Shown: piece after piece, positions 1 through 12,303 of the stretch | How the letters are laid out: the number at the start of each line of letters is the position of its first letter | Position numbering within the stretch: the first letter of the stretch is position 1 | Assembly: GCA_008694505.1 (NCBI GenBank) | Contig: VZDJ01000223.1 | Span: 267,398 to 331,397, forward strand | Reading direction: 5' to 3' | DNA from: Cyanoderma ruficeps | Lineage: Eukaryota; Chordata; Aves; Passeriformes; Timaliidae | Length of the DNA: 64,000 nt | Translations under genes and position numbers: made by a program | Notes under the pieces: generated by a model | The model's database searches: none | What the model was told of the DNA's origin: nothing | Seen by the model: the letters and a program-made list of their open reading frames with translations, nothing else

Positions 1-2185
1 TTTGCTCAGCGGAGAAAGGTCCTACCCAACCTCTAGGTGTACAAAAGAGCTCAGACCCTGGAGGAGGAATGATGGGTCAGACAGTGAATTCCTATGAAAT
101 GATAACTAAACTCCAGATGGCCAACAGGGAATGGAGTGGCCCAAGGGAAAGTGTTTGTCATCTGCCACTACTGCTTTGATTGCTGAGCCAGACTGAAAGC
201 TTGCAAGAGCTTTGAGGCAGGCAAGTGGGGTTCTTCCCTCCAGCTGGCTTAAAGAAAATAATAGATCCTTGGAAACAAATAGACCTCTTGGTGTCTTAAT
301 AGGAAAGTGATGTGTGCGGTGCTTGTGCAAGTGATACACAACTCAGAGCTCTGTTATGCAAATTTTCCTCTGTGGCAAATATGTTATGAATGACTTGTCT
401 TGAAAACATGCCAGCATGTAGGTGCTGCTATCACAACATTCAGTGACTTTAACCTACTGTGAGCGTTCCTGTGATAAATCATGGAAAACCTTGCTTGGGC
501 TATCTTTAGTCACTGCACTGTTTCACTCTCACAAGTCACTCACGGCTCTAAAAATACAGTTTATATCACTGGATTCCTGGAATTCCTTTAGTTCTTACAT
601 TCTGATTTAAGTGGCATTAAAGCTGGGCCGCGCAGTCCGAGGCTGCAGGCTGATGTTTCACTGTGGATTAGATATCACCTGGGTTCAATACAAGGTTTGC
701 AATATTTATTTGATTTGGATCCAAAGGCAATTTGAAAAATCTTCCTGTAGATACACCTCTTACCTGGCTGTGTAGAACTTGGGCTAGATTTTGCCTGGGA
801 CTAGATAGTAATTTAATAACCATTCCAATATAGAATTAAACTAAAACACATGCTCGTCACAAGAACTCAGTTGAGACTGTGGGGTTTTCTCCTCAAAACC
901 TGGTGCTATCTGTTCTCTTCTGGCCTCTGCACTGTGATCTTGTGTTGACTTCTAGGTCAGACATCTCTTTCTCTCTTCTTTTGGTTTCACTTACATGTCT
1001 TTCATAGTAGTTATTGCTTCAGAAACACCAAGAACAAGAAAGTCTTGACCTCCCACCAGCCTCTCTGGATTTGATTACCAGCTCACCAGTGATGGATAGT
1101 CTGAGCAGAATTTAATGCTTTCTAATTTTCCTTGATAGGGTCTACGAAGCACGTTAGTTTTTTTTTCATCCTAACTGGCAGCTCAACAAAGCCCAGCAAT
1201 ATAAAGCTCCATTTGTGTAATAAACTGCTGTACAATCTACTACTTATGAACACAGGCCCTGAAAATGTGCAACCTTTCTGCACATTACATTAAACACAAA
1301 CCAGATGGGCACTGGAAAATCCTCCCCTTTGTTGCAGTGGGCTAAAGGGGCTGGTGGTCAGAAGGTCTGTTTCACTACACAAATAAACAGAGGAGTTTAA
1401 CTACATTATTCTCCAAAATCAGCAATGGGAAACCTATGTGGAAACATTATGAGCAGTTTGCAAACCCACTACTGGAGTGATGTAGGCAAAGGGGAGCCCT
1501 TCATGTCTCCTACCTGCAGCAGCCACACAGTGCCTGGGAACCAGAGCCTTCACCTGCAGCCAGAGCTGACACCAGACTTGGAGGCACATGGGTGGAGGCA
1601 AATGGGTGAAATCAATCTCTTCTTTAAAGGTTGCCTGGGTCAAAGCTGGGAATTTAAACTCTGATAATCACCGTAGGGAAATGGAGCCCTCCAGAGTGGG
1701 CTGAGCTCATGCTGAGCAGTTTCTGAGGCAGGGAAACCTCATCAGGTCAGACAGGATGTCTCACACCTCAATAGTTCCATGAGTGAAATCCATCTCAGTC
1801 TCTGAGCCCCAGGACAGGGAACAAGGGAATTTGCTGTCTCTGGGCTGTACCAAAGGACACCTCACTCTTCACTTCGAGCACACCCACTGAGATACTTCTG
1901 GAGGAGCTGCTTTATAGAGCCCTTGCATGTCCTTTGGGCCCTTTCCTTGTGATTGCAAATGTCATCACAAAATTATTTCTGAAATCTGTCTGGTCAAATT
2001 GGCACGGGGAGGGACACACAAAGTCACACACAGAGCCTGCACCCTCATTGCCTTCCCACTGTGCAGGGAAATCATCATCAGTCACACAGGGAACAGCCAA
2101 GGTAAAGACAGTCTTGATGCAAGGCAAATCAAATGTTCTACTGAGGTTCCCATTGCCACGGGTGAAGGACAGGTGTGCAGCACAA

Positions 2186-2250
2186 TGACATGGGGTGGGG
2201 TGAGATGGGATGGAGTAGGATTAGTTGGGATGAGGTGGGATGGAGTGAAG
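2186..2250. repeat. Degenerate GGGATGGAGT-like tandem repeat
   Basis: Short units built from 'tgggatgg', 'ggtgggatgg' and 'tggggtgggg' recur here without a fixed period. This is a decayed low-complexity G-rich tract. A similar but shorter patch with 'ggaatgg' and 'gatgg' units lies about 500 bases downstream. Confidence 0.55.
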
Positions 2251-5200
2251 GCTGTTATCAGCTGAAGAAATTATCCTGGGAGCATTGATGCTGCTTCAGA
2301 GTGTAAGCACTGGCCTTGGTGTCAACATCTGAGAGGGTTTCAGATGGATTTGGGAGGGAAAAGCAGCTTATGGACCTGAGACCCCCAAACTCAGAGAGCA
2401 CTGAACCTGTGGATGAGTGGGCCTGTGAGGGATGCATATACTAAACATCTCTGGATCGTGGAGTGAGACCTTTGGTACCTGCACAAGGGGACTCTGGTTC
2501 ACTGCAGACACTGTTCCTCATGGTTCCCAGACTGAAGACTCCAGGGAGGTGGCAGCTGGGGACACCAGTGCCCTGCAGGGACTGGTCACTGCATCAAGAA
2601 TTATCTTATTGCTTTTTTGTCTGCCTTTGTGTGCAACCAAACCGGCCCAGGGAGCAACAGAGGTGTGGGCAGGACATGGTGTGTCCTCACTCTGAGGGGT
2701 GCCACAGGCCTCAGCAGTGCCCCTGCATGGGGGGGTGGAATGGGGTGATGGATGGAATGGAATTGGTGCAGGGATGGAGTCACCATGCTGAGGTCAAAGG
2801 CAGGATGCAGGAGCTCATGCATCCAGTGCCCAGCCAAGGTCATTCACAATGGGGAGCACAGGGGGTCTAGACCTCACCTCCAAACTCAGCAGCACCGTGA
2901 CTTTAGGAAGATCCAGAGCCATGTTTGCCTCTCCTGAGGCCCTCCTGAGACAGCAGTTCACAGCTCTGCCTGGCTCAGCCCAGTGGAGACCAGAGCTTAG
3001 GAGGAGACATTGTCCTTGGGCATAGAAACACGGTGGGATTGGGCAGAATTGTGGTAAGAGAGCAGCCTGGCAGTGTTCCATCCCAGGGCAGGACTGGGCT
3101 GGGCTTGGGGGTACACTGGGCATCCAGAGGTCACAATTCCTGCTTGTTGCAGAGGTAACAGTCCCCATTTTTCAGGACATCTGTACGCAGTCCCGGGATT
3201 TTGTAGGCCCTGCCAAATGGGCTTTCTGCTCGCTCAAAGGTGATTTATTTTTACAAATTTAAATGAAATCCCCTCAGCCATTTTTGAATAATACTAGAGT
3301 TAAAAAGACTATTTTCCTATTTAAAAATATTCTAGCTAGACTGTTTTTATTAAATCAAAGTTAAGTCAAATAAAGACGGCGGTTTGAAAGTTCAAGCTTG
3401 GGCAGGAGCTGGTCCTCACTGAGGAGCTGTGCCCTTGACAGATGGGTGTCTGTCTAATGCCCACCCTCTTTCCATGGTGGAAAGAGCACAGAACAAAGAG
3501 GAGATCCTGCCTGGCTGAGGTGTGCACACCTGTACCCTCGGGAGGACGAGTGGAGGGTGACACACCTTGCACTTGCTTCTCCTTCCACGCTCTGGAAGAT
3601 TCCTCAAGACAATAGATGGAAGCTTCTTCCACTTCACCCAACTCATTCCCAGGCGTTGTGTCCTTCAGTGGCACCATCCTGGATGGGGGGGTCCCTGTTG
3701 TCCCCTCTGTGTGTGGGATGAAGGTGGGAGTGCTGAACACACTCATGGGGTTGCCCTTCATGAGGGTGGGCTATGAGGAGACACTGATGCCTTGTTTTTG
3801 TCCCCAAGTCACTCCCAACTACTGACCCCACACTGAGGGATGGGATAGAGGTTCCTTGCTGTGACATCCCAAACAAATGGCACTGAGGGGGACTGAAAGG
3901 CTGTGTCCTTGGCAAGGACATCTGCTTTAGGGCTCTGGTGGAGGGCAGCCTGGGGGGCTGTGGGGTGTCCCCTTCCCGCTTCAACCCCAGCTCACCAGGC
4001 TGCTCCACCAGCCCTGCAGGAGCTGTCACACCACGGAATGTGACATCAAAGGCAGGCCCAGGTGCCACACGATGTGTGTGACACTTGGCAGGCCTGCCAG
4101 CTCCCGAGATGATGTGAGATGAAGGGAGCCGGCTGTTCCCAAACGGGGAGGGCAGGAAGAGCCGAGCCCCTGTGCTGTCTAAACGTGCTAAAGAAAGGGA
4201 AACGGAGCAGAGCAAAGGGCTGGAGGGGTGCCCAGACTGTGGGAGGCTCTTCTCACTTAGAGAGGGCAAACAGCCCAGTGTGCAGGGGCTGCAGGGGTGG
4301 AGCCATGTCCTGCTGGGCCACCAACCCTGGGGCCAGGTGGCAGGCAGGTGCTGGCACTGCTGCAGGGCTTAGGGCAGTCGCTACCTGCACATCTGCAGGT
4401 TGTGCTGGCAGCCTGTGGGCACCTGGGGATGTTTCCTTCTTTGCCTTCCCACAACAAAAAAAGGTGTGGAAAATGAATATAAAAAATGAGGATGTGAAAG
4501 CTACAGAGAAAATATGATTTTCTTTTACATCACCGAACATTTTGTTCCTTTACAAGTCCCTGTTGTCACTGTATTATCTAAGGTACACTTTGATATCTGG
4601 GGCTGTAGGAAAGAGGAGTCCTCTGGTGTGACTGAGTCTGACTCTCTGCTGTTTTACTCCAGCCTGACACCAGTACATTGCCATGATGACATCATTTGGA
4701 TTATTTCTGATTTATAGCGATTGAGAAAAATTGGGTCCCGTACAATAATGCAAACAATCAAAGACACAAAGCAAAAATAGTGCCTTTGGGCTGCACTTTC
4801 ACATTGCATGATGTTTTGAGGACTTAATGTTGAAAGCCTTAGAGTGCACAAAAGGAATTTTCTTCATTTCATATATTATCCAGTTGCCTGAAAGAAATGG
4901 CAAACAACTCCTCAGCCTAAGCATGATTTGCACAGGCTCAGTTTTGGAGTTTTTCTGTCCATCAGCATTCTACCAACAGATCTCCACTGAAACTCAGAGC
5001 AGTATCTGCCAGCAAGAGTACCTGGTGTGTCCATGACCCCACAAATGACCCTTGCACAGGCCTGGGCCAAATTCTGGTCTCTGTTACATGAATCTGAAGG
5101 AATTTTGGTGAAGACCAGGTTTTCTGGAGCACCCAGTACTCGGTGAGAGCAGAGCAGTCTATTGGGGCCTCAGCAAATCAAATACCCTTCCCATTTCTTC

Positions 5201-5454
5201 TGCAGCAATTGCCTTCACATCACCCTAATTCCCCAGAAATTCCACTGTGTGATCAGAACACCATTCTCTTCCTGAGACATTGAAATACCACATTTCAGCC
5301 AAAACCACACCAAGCACTCGGATCACAAAGAACATGCCTCAAAGGTGACAACAGCATTTAAGCCTGTCCCAGAAATACTGAGATCAGGCCTCACTTCCAT
5401 TCAGACTTACAATCCTGCCATCTGACGGTGAGACATTTGATGGCAAACACCCTC

Positions 5455-5486
5455 AAAAGCACCACATGACAAAAGCACCACATGAC
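5455..5486. repeat. 16-base direct repeat, two copies
   Basis: The unit aaaagcaccacatgac occurs twice in perfect tandem. It lies about 100 bases from the donor end of the minus-strand candidate exon at 5584-5763. This is probably a recent local duplication. Confidence 0.85.
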
Positions 5487-5583
5487 AATAGTGAACCAAC
5501 AACCCAGCACGCACCAGAGATGCTAAATCAGCTTGGATCCCTTCTCCATTCTCATTTTTGTCACCACCAGGTGAGGAACTCAC

Positions 5584-5763
5584 CGTTCTTGCGCTCCGCG
5601 AAGGGCGGGGGCTGGAGCTTGGCGCCATCCCTCACTTCACTGGCAGGTTTTTCCTGGGGTGCCTTCTCCTCCTCATTCCCAGCTGGTGCACTTTTGTGGT
5701 CCTGTTTGATCACACCATTCATCACCGTGCCTGGAGGGACCGGCCCAGATTCTGGCTGCTCCA
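5584..5763 (-). CDS. Candidate internal coding exon, gene unknown
   Basis: The minus strand is open for 59 codons and reads like a hydrophilic linker: it starts EQPESGPVPPGTVMNG, continues with NEEEKAPQEKPASEVRDG, and ends PPPFAERKN. It is rich in Glu, Lys and Pro, with no hydrophobic segment. The donor matches consensus well (G/GTGAGT, intron starting at 5583). The likely acceptor is the AG at 5764-5765, preceded by a pyrimidine-rich tract; an in-frame TGA just upstream rules out a longer exon in this frame. A stronger-looking acceptor near 5811 would include that stop. The proposed exon is 180 bases with phase 1 at both ends, so it could be skipped without shifting frame. I do not recognise the protein; it resembles a disordered linker of a neuronal or cytoskeletal protein, but that is only an impression. 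The alternative is a chance open frame. Confidence 0.45.
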
Positions 5764-5829
5764 CTTTGGATGGTCAGGGAGAAGAGCAGGCACCAAAGTG
5801 ACCTCTGGAAGAGGAGAGGAACAGGTAAG

Positions 5830-7530
5830 GACAAATTCCCAAAACAGGGAATGAAGACTGGCATTTGTGAAGTCATCAGACCACAAACAACTAATTGCTG
5901 ACCGTTGGCATAGGAAAACTATAGGATTCCCTATTGGGTGCTTGATTCTCCTTGTCTACTGGACACCTGACTACTTTTTTTGGAGGAGTTTCCACCCATG
6001 GGCACAGAATATTTGCAGAAAGTGTGTCTTCAAAACACAAAACCCTGGGGAACCTCCACGAGAGAGCTCTTGGACTGTTAGAGATCCACGAATGAGAACA
6101 GTCTTCCTCTACATGGCTCTGGTTTGCTGAGGAAACTGGAATAAATGACAGGAATAATTCCACACGACCCAGAGGAGGCTGCTAATGATGTGATACAGCC
6201 AGCGAATGAAAAGAGCAAACATCAGTCAGCCTTTACACCAGGGAGTGCACAAACACCCTGCAAAGTAAAACATATGTACAAAACCTATTCTCTAGCATCA
6301 AACTTATGATTAGCACCCACCAGAGCTAAAGGCTTTATGAAGAATTCAGCCATGTAAGGTACAAAATATTGAGAATTTTTGGAGGATGGAGGGTTGGTTT
6401 TTTTTACCACACTGTTCTGCTCCAAGGTTTATGTGGGGTTTGTGGTCAAAATACACCACAAAAACTCTTAAAAATTCTGCAAATTCAGGTTGTGCTTCTA
6501 CAGATCTTTGAGCAGGTGATAGCCCCATCTCACCAGAAAGAGGGATGGAAAGGATTCAGCTTACACCAAACATGTTTGTGGGATGCAGGCAGATGGCCCA
6601 GGAGGGGCTGTGATGCTGAGCACATCAGAGTAAAGCTGCAGGGACCATTTCAACAGAGCATTGTCTGAAAAATCTCCAGATGCTGAGTGAAAGTGAACGC
6701 CTGTAAGAATCAGCACCAGCTCCTAATGAGTCCCATCAGGAAAGAGCTGAGGAGAGCTAAAAAAGGTCATTTGTAGAGAACAAGAATAGAAAAGTGTAAG
6801 ATTGATTCAGTGATAAAATCTGATTTAATACAAAAAAAGTTACCAATTTACTGTATAAGGAAGTAGGAACAGTGCATTGCACATGATACCATCTCCTCCA
6901 CACGGTGTGAGCCAGGACCCTCACACCCCTCTCCCCACCCTGCACCAGCAGGGATTTTGCCATCTGCTTTCTCACCCGCCTCACTGTCAGCCCCACCTGC
7001 TCCAGCTTTTCCTGTCCCACCAGCTGCAGCTCAGCCCCTGTGTCCGTCTGTCCTGCCTCGCCCTGAGTTTCCCTGCTGGCACATTTCGCACAGGGTGCCC
7101 GGGAAGGAGGTCCCAGGGGTGCTGTGCCACTTCATCCCTTTGCAGGGCCCACAAAGCTGTGCCCAGCTGCAGCACTGGGACGGGCTGTGTCTGTACCCAG
7201 GGCCCAGAAACACGGCGCAGGCCCAGCCCTTCCCTTCTGCTGTGTGCTCCCCATCACCCTCCTGAGCCCAACTATTCCTGCCAAAGCCAGGCACGCTGCC
7301 CCTGCCCAGGCAAACAGCCCTGCAGGCACCCCGACAGGCCAGGCCTGTGCTGTGCTGCATCTTTGAACAGACAATTCCATCTGCCACGTCTGCTTTAGCA
7401 TTTTATCTCCCTTGAGCAGCTCGAGGTCTCCTTTCCAGTGGTGTGGCTGCTGTGCAATGCCCCATCCCCACTGTGATGATCCACCCACTGCTGGCTGTGG
7501 GGCTGCAGACCCACTTTGGCACAAGCAGAA
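5830..7530. other. Unique non-coding stretch
   Basis: No gene or recognisable transposon is seen. The part from about 6880 to 7500 is C-rich and opens long frames on both strands. None is bounded by convincing splice sites, and the residue patterns (Cys, Pro, Ser, His rich) are those of translated GC-rich non-coding DNA. Confidence 0.55.
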
Positions 7531-8330
7531 TAAGCCCCTAAACTCTTTATTTAATTCACGGCTAGCGTGGAACGTTCAATAAGTGTTTACATTGCTGTTT
7601 TAAAATGAACCTTTTTTTTTTAAACTTCTTGAAGTTTGCTGATACGATGCATCTTTCCAGTGGGAACAGAGGGTGATGACAGGACAATCCAGCAAACTGC
7701 ATCTGCTTACAAAAATGAGACTTTGTTCAACCGAACACTAAATCTTTGATAAATTAGTCAGGGCTTTGGTGACGTACATGTTGAACCAATATGACAGTTT
7801 TATATGGATTATGATTATTAATGTTTTTCAAAAATAGAGAGCCTGAGCCAGACAACCAGTGTCGAAGCTGCAAGACCACCAGCCGAGGCAAAAGTCTTTC
7901 AGGAAGGCTTCTTGCAGGCTCTGTGTACAATCTCTTTTTACACTCGGAGCATATGCAACATTTTATTTTGCAGTGAATGTGCCGGGGTCCTCGTGTCTGA
8001 GCCAGGAGGTCACGTTGTGACCCCACAGACACAGGCTTCAAGCACCACTGGCTCAATGGTGATTTTTTTTTTTTTTTCTTCTGGAGTGAAATTTGGCTTC
8101 AAAACATTCCACATTGTTCCCTCGTTTAGGCTGAACTGATTGTTTTTACAAAGCTTAGACACACTTTTGAGCCTCAAAGCACATCTCCCATCAACCACTG
8201 CTGTCAACACATCAACTGCAAGGCTAGACACAGTACAGGTCATGTTCCATCTCTCCCTGCCTGCAAATTTTAAATTCATCAAGCTGGACTATCATGGTAC
8301 ATCTTGGGTGCTGTGGGCACTGCGGGGCCA
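7530..8330. promoter_or_regulatory. AT-rich unique block, possible conserved element
   Basis: This is non-repeat sequence with balanced composition, several retained CpGs (near 7561-7575 and 7980-8015) and TTTAATTCA- and TTAATG-like homeobox-type cores. It contains T runs at 7612-7621 and 8063-8077. The look is that of a vertebrate conserved non-coding element or enhancer, but conservation cannot be judged from one sequence. No open frame here looks coding. Confidence 0.25.
8063..8077. repeat. Poly-T tract, 15 bases
   Basis: An uninterrupted run of T. No source element with target duplication could be assigned, so it may be a plain homopolymer rather than a retroposon tail. Confidence 0.9.
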
Positions 8331-8335
8331 GAAAC

Positions 8336-8735
8336 AGATGCCTTGGGAAGGCTGACCTGAAACAGAGACTGGGCAGAGCTAGAGAATAAAGTAGATGTTT
8401 ATTGAAAGGCCTCCAGGTGGACTAAGAATGGCCACAAAATGGTTGACCGGTCATGAAGTATTACATTTTTATAAATTTTGGTCCATTTGCATATTGGGGT
8501 TTAATTGTCCAATTACAGCTCCAGGTTAGGAAGTCCCATCCTTCTTGTTTTCTCCCTTCAGCCCACTGTTGTTTGTGCTTTGGGCCTGAAAGTTGCCCTT
8601 GGTCATCAGTAGGAAAAGGATTTGTTTTGTGTCCCTGCTGTGTGCAGAGCTGAGTGACACTGAATGTGAGCTCAGAACTGCACCCCTGGGCAGCACAGAA
8701 CCTGAAATACATGAAAGCTCAAACTTAGGGCATCA
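8336..8735 (-). mobile_element. Solo LTR, octamer family, copy A
   Basis: This 400-base endogenous-retrovirus LTR, read on the minus strand, aligns along its length with the plus-strand copy at 20021-20466. The minus strand begins TGATGCC (8735-8729) and ends GGCATCt, the expected inverted terminal repeat with one change. Ordered signals are an ATGCAAAT octamer (8485-8492), a TATA-like box (8464-8473) and a polyadenylation signal AATAAA (8398-8403). No retroviral coding region flanks it, so it is solitary. No target-site duplication was found in the flanks; it may have decayed. Confidence 0.85.
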
Positions 8736-8909
8736 TTTCCTTGCAAGACACTGGAGATGCTCTGGAGGACATGCCTGCTTTGCAAGGAGCAGCCTCCTTT
8801 CTTTCTGCCTGGGGAGGAGTGCAGCAGGGATGAGGTTCAGACTCCCTTCCCCCATATCATGCTTGCTCCCCAAGGCCCAGGTGGGACTTGGTTGATTCTA
8901 CCAAGGAGG

Positions 8910-9390
8910 TGAATTTTAACAAAGACAAATGCCAGGTTGCATTGGGGTGGGGCAGTTCTGGGTGTGTGGACAGAATGGGGAAGGAGAGGCTGGAGAGCAG
9001 CTGTGGAAAGGGACCTGAGGTGCTGTGTCCATGGCCAGCTGGATCTGGGCCAGGAGGGACATCCGTGCCCTGGGGGCATCAGGCCCAGCATGGCCAGCCA
9101 GGGGAGGGAGGGGATTGTCCCCTCTGTCCTGGGCTGGGGCAGCCTCACCTCCAGTCCTGAGGCAGTTTTGGGTGCCATGATCCAAGAAGGACCTAAAGAG
9201 AGCATCTGAATGAGGGACATGAAAGTGATGAAGGGCCTTGAGGGGCCACACGAGGAGTGCCTGAGGGCACTTGGGTTTTTCAGCTGGAGCAGAGGACACT
9301 GAGGTCAGACCTCCCTGGGGGCTGCAGCTGTTCCCAGGGGGCAGTTCCAATCTGTGACAGGGACAGGACACAAGGGAATGGCACCCTTGG
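8910..9390 (+). mobile_element. CR1 LINE fragment, sense
   Basis: The order of blocks matches the region of avian CR1 upstream of its 3' tail: 'acaaatgccaggtt', 'gctggagagcagctgtggaa', 'agggacctg', 'ttttgggtgccatgatccaag', 'aaggacct', 'gaagggccttgag' and an 'agacctccctg' block. It is truncated at both ends and carries no open reverse transcriptase frame. Divergence from the family pattern is substantial, so it is an old copy. Confidence 0.85.
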
Positions 9391-9399
9391 ATGCTGCTA

Positions 9400-12100
9400 C
9401 CTCCCACTCCTCCCTCCTGAGGAGGTAATTGAGCAACACAGCTGCTCACCTCTCACCATGCCTCCCCATGTCCCCTTACCCTGCTCCCCTGTCCCCTTAC
9501 CCTGCTCCCCTGTCCCTCAGGCAGCCAGTGCAATGCCCACAGACACCACAGACTGTTTGGAGCCTGTCCTGCTAGGGCAGATAATTGGATAATTCTAAAA
9601 TATTTTTATTTTTTTAAAACATTTTTAACTTTTTTCTTAAGGAAAAATGAACTGAACCATTGAAATGAAAAATTATTTTTAGAAGTGAGGAAAAACTCTA
9701 TCTCCCTGAGAAACAATTTTGGCTTCAGCAACTCATCTTCCAGAAAACTAGTTTTTTGGCTGGAAAGCTCCTAAACTGAAAAATTCACTGTTCAGGTCTT
9801 AGCAATCCCTTTCACACCTCAGGTCCCCACATGTCAAACAAGTTCCTGGATCACGTTTTCTTTCTAAGGTTCCAGGAGTGAGCTTCCTGCTGAAGTGTGC
9901 ACCAGAAATACCAGAGCAGGGATCTGCCACTCCCTGGAGCTAAACCAACACCTCCTGAGCCCTCCTCTGGGATCTAACATAGGGACAGACAGTGCTTCCT
10001 CTGCTCAGTGCCACTGCTGTCCCACAAATGCACCTTTGCAGCCCAAAAGGAAAGGAAAACAGGAGATGGAGCATCTACAGCAGCTGGACCTGAGGCATCT
10101 CTGCAGGACTGACAGTCCCTGTGCAGGATTGGGACAACGCCCTGAGATGCACTTGGCTTCTCACATGCAGAAATGTCTTCAGGGATGACACTTTCATGAG
10201 GCTGGGTCTTGTTTGGGTTACAGTGATGCAGGTTTGATGGTTCTGCACTGTTCTTCCCTGCCCAGCAGGGCCATGCATCTCACCCTCACCTTCCACCTTC
10301 TCACCTTTCCCCTGTGCCACTCCTTCGTGCCTGAGCTGGGAATGAGCACAGACTGCACTTCCTCATCTCTGATCCACCAAATCTGCCCCTGTTTTGCTGT
10401 TTGCTCTACTGGGGGCTGAAGTGGAAATAAATACATTTGGCTTCAGTGCATGTGCAGTGCCTCTTAAGCAATCGTGACCCACCATAAAACTTTAAATACA
10501 CAAAGAGAAAAACCAGGAGAGAGATGTTCAGAGGTGCAGTTCAGCCTTATCAAATTCTTCACGTGTTTGTTGTGGTGTGTTTGTATTCCTGGGCTTCTGC
10601 TTGCAGGAATGTTGCTGATAAAACCATCTCACTAAACATGGACTTGGTGTGTTTTAGTGGGTGTTTACAGTGCTCAGGCAGCAAGAGCAGCTCTGGATTC
10701 CTGGGGGCAAATACCCCGTGAACATTTGCACTGGCTTGTTGCAAATGCTGATCAAGTCCTGCTGTGCACAAGCTCTGCAGGAATCCTGCCTGGTCCTCCT
10801 TAGAGCCATGGCAGGTTTGGCAAGGCACAAGGCAACTGTGACCACTTGCCCCTACGCCCAGAACAAGAGGCCTTTTCTCCTCTGAGACCTCCCTGGGCTG
10901 CCAGGGCACGCACCACTGACATGATCTCATGGTTTGCCTTGCAGACCACGTCCCTGTTGGACAATTCCCCTCACTGAACTCCCTCCTGCCTCCTCAGGGA
11001 TGGAGAAAACCCCACCCTGTGACAGTTCTGAGGGTGATGGAGCCCTCAGGCCATTTCCCACAGATCTGCACATTCCTCCCATGCCCTGGAGAAGTGACCT
11101 GCTCACCACTTCAGCTCCACCAGAGGAGCTGCAGGGCAGGGGGAGCGCCTGGATCCACTGGGCTTTCCCACTGAACAGCAAACGAACCAAGGAAACCTTC
11201 CACAAGCCTGGATCCCCCCTCCTTCACCAACAACTTACCCAGTGCAGCTTCTTGTGCAACCCCTCCATGGGGTCTTGCCAAGAGCCAGCAAACAGAGCTG
11301 TGTGAACCATAAAATCTCCACTTGGGACAAACCCGCCCAGCTTTGGTCACAGTGTGACCCCCACGCTCTCTCAGCGAGGTTTGCCAGCTGTTTGCACCCC
11401 CAGGCCTTTCAGGATAGAATCTCCTTCCCAAGCCTCCAAACTCTCAGTGTTGATGTCTGCTCCAAGCTGCCCACAGGCCTTGGAGAGCAGGGGAGAGCCC
11501 TGTGCTGGGAACTGGCAGCTGTCTTCATCCAGGACAGCTCCTGGCTCCTGGCTGGAGCTCCAGCCTGGGCTGGGTGATGAGGGACAGGGGCTGTTCTCAG
11601 GGGAAAGGCTCAGCTCAGCCTTCAGCCCCCTCCCATTGAGCTGTTTTGAAAAAAGAGTGAATTTTCCTTCTTTTTTTTTCTTTCATAGAAAGAAGTTTTA
11701 AGTGGTGGAAAATAGTAGAGGAATAGAGATCAGGAGCTTGGTTATTACTCCAGATCCTCCCAAGGCCTAGCTCTCTGTCAGTAGTTAAATGACAGGAATG
11801 CTGTACAGTGGGTGGAGAAGCTGGGCTGGGGGCTGAGCCATGGCACAAACCTCCACAGTCACCCACAGGTTTGTCCTGCCCATGGGCCAGCCCTGGGCTA
11901 CCAGCACATCAGGTTTGGTCAGCTGGGGCTGCGGTTTCTGCATTTGGCTCTAGATTAAAGGAGCCTTCAATAAAGATGGGAGAGAAACTCTACAAGAGTC
12001 TGGAGTGACAAGACAAGGGGGGATGGCTTCAAACTGACAGAGATCAAATCAGAGGTTAGATCAGTTAATAAGAAAAATAGGAAAATCAGATAATAGGAAA
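9400..12100. other. Unique non-coding stretch
   Basis: Apart from a small 21-base tandem repeat near 9471 there is no recognised element. 9590-9790 is A/T-rich. 10940-11600 is GC-moderate and gives several overlapping open frames on both strands, none with exon-like boundaries or protein-like composition. Confidence 0.55.
9471..9516. repeat. 21-base tandem repeat, about 2.2 copies
   Basis: The unit tccccttaccctgctcccctg is repeated with a 21-base period, and a partial third copy ends in 'tccctcag'. Both full copies are identical, suggesting recent duplication. Confidence 0.85.
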
Positions 12101-12104
12101 AAAA

Positions 12105-12303
12105 AACTTCCCTGTGGGGATGGTGGGGCCCTGGCACAGGTTGTCCAGGCTGTCCCATCCCTGCAAGTGTTCAAGGCCAGGTTGGACGGGACTTGGAACA
12201 ACCTGGAATAGTGGAAGTGTGGCCATGGCAGGGGGTGGAAATAGATGGGTTTTAAGGTCCCTTCCAACACGAACCATTCTGGGATTAGATTATTCTATAA
12301 GAA
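12105..12303 (+). mobile_element. CR1 LINE 3' end, sense
   Basis: The 3' terminal CR1 blocks are present in order: 'ggccctggcacaggttgtcc', 'gtgttcaaggccaggttgga', 'gggacttggaacaacctgg', 'ggttttaaggtcccttccaa', then 'accattctgggatt' and a short tail containing 'ttattctataa'. The copy is 5' truncated, as is usual for CR1. Confidence 0.92.

Larger units (their letters stand above)
1..5560. other. Unique non-coding stretch
   Basis: No exon or transposon could be supported here. The open frames are short, lack a coding-like residue pattern and are not framed by good splice sites. The longest, a 208-codon minus-strand frame at 3643-4269, lies in a GC-rich patch and looks incidental. Two G-rich degenerate stretches of the GGGATG/TGGGG kind occur near 2190-2250 and 2735-2780. 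The segment 3240-3370 is AT-rich. Confidence 0.6.

Noticed and set aside
3643..4269. 208-codon minus-strand frame
   Set aside because: It lies in GC-rich unique DNA with an overlapping opposite-strand frame and no convincing exon borders. A short stretch with a GTGAGC donor near 3990 is too weak to call.
8336..8735. Target-site duplications for the octamer-family LTRs
   Set aside because: The flanks of copies A, B and C were compared at 4-6 bases and no convincing direct repeat was seen, so none is annotated.
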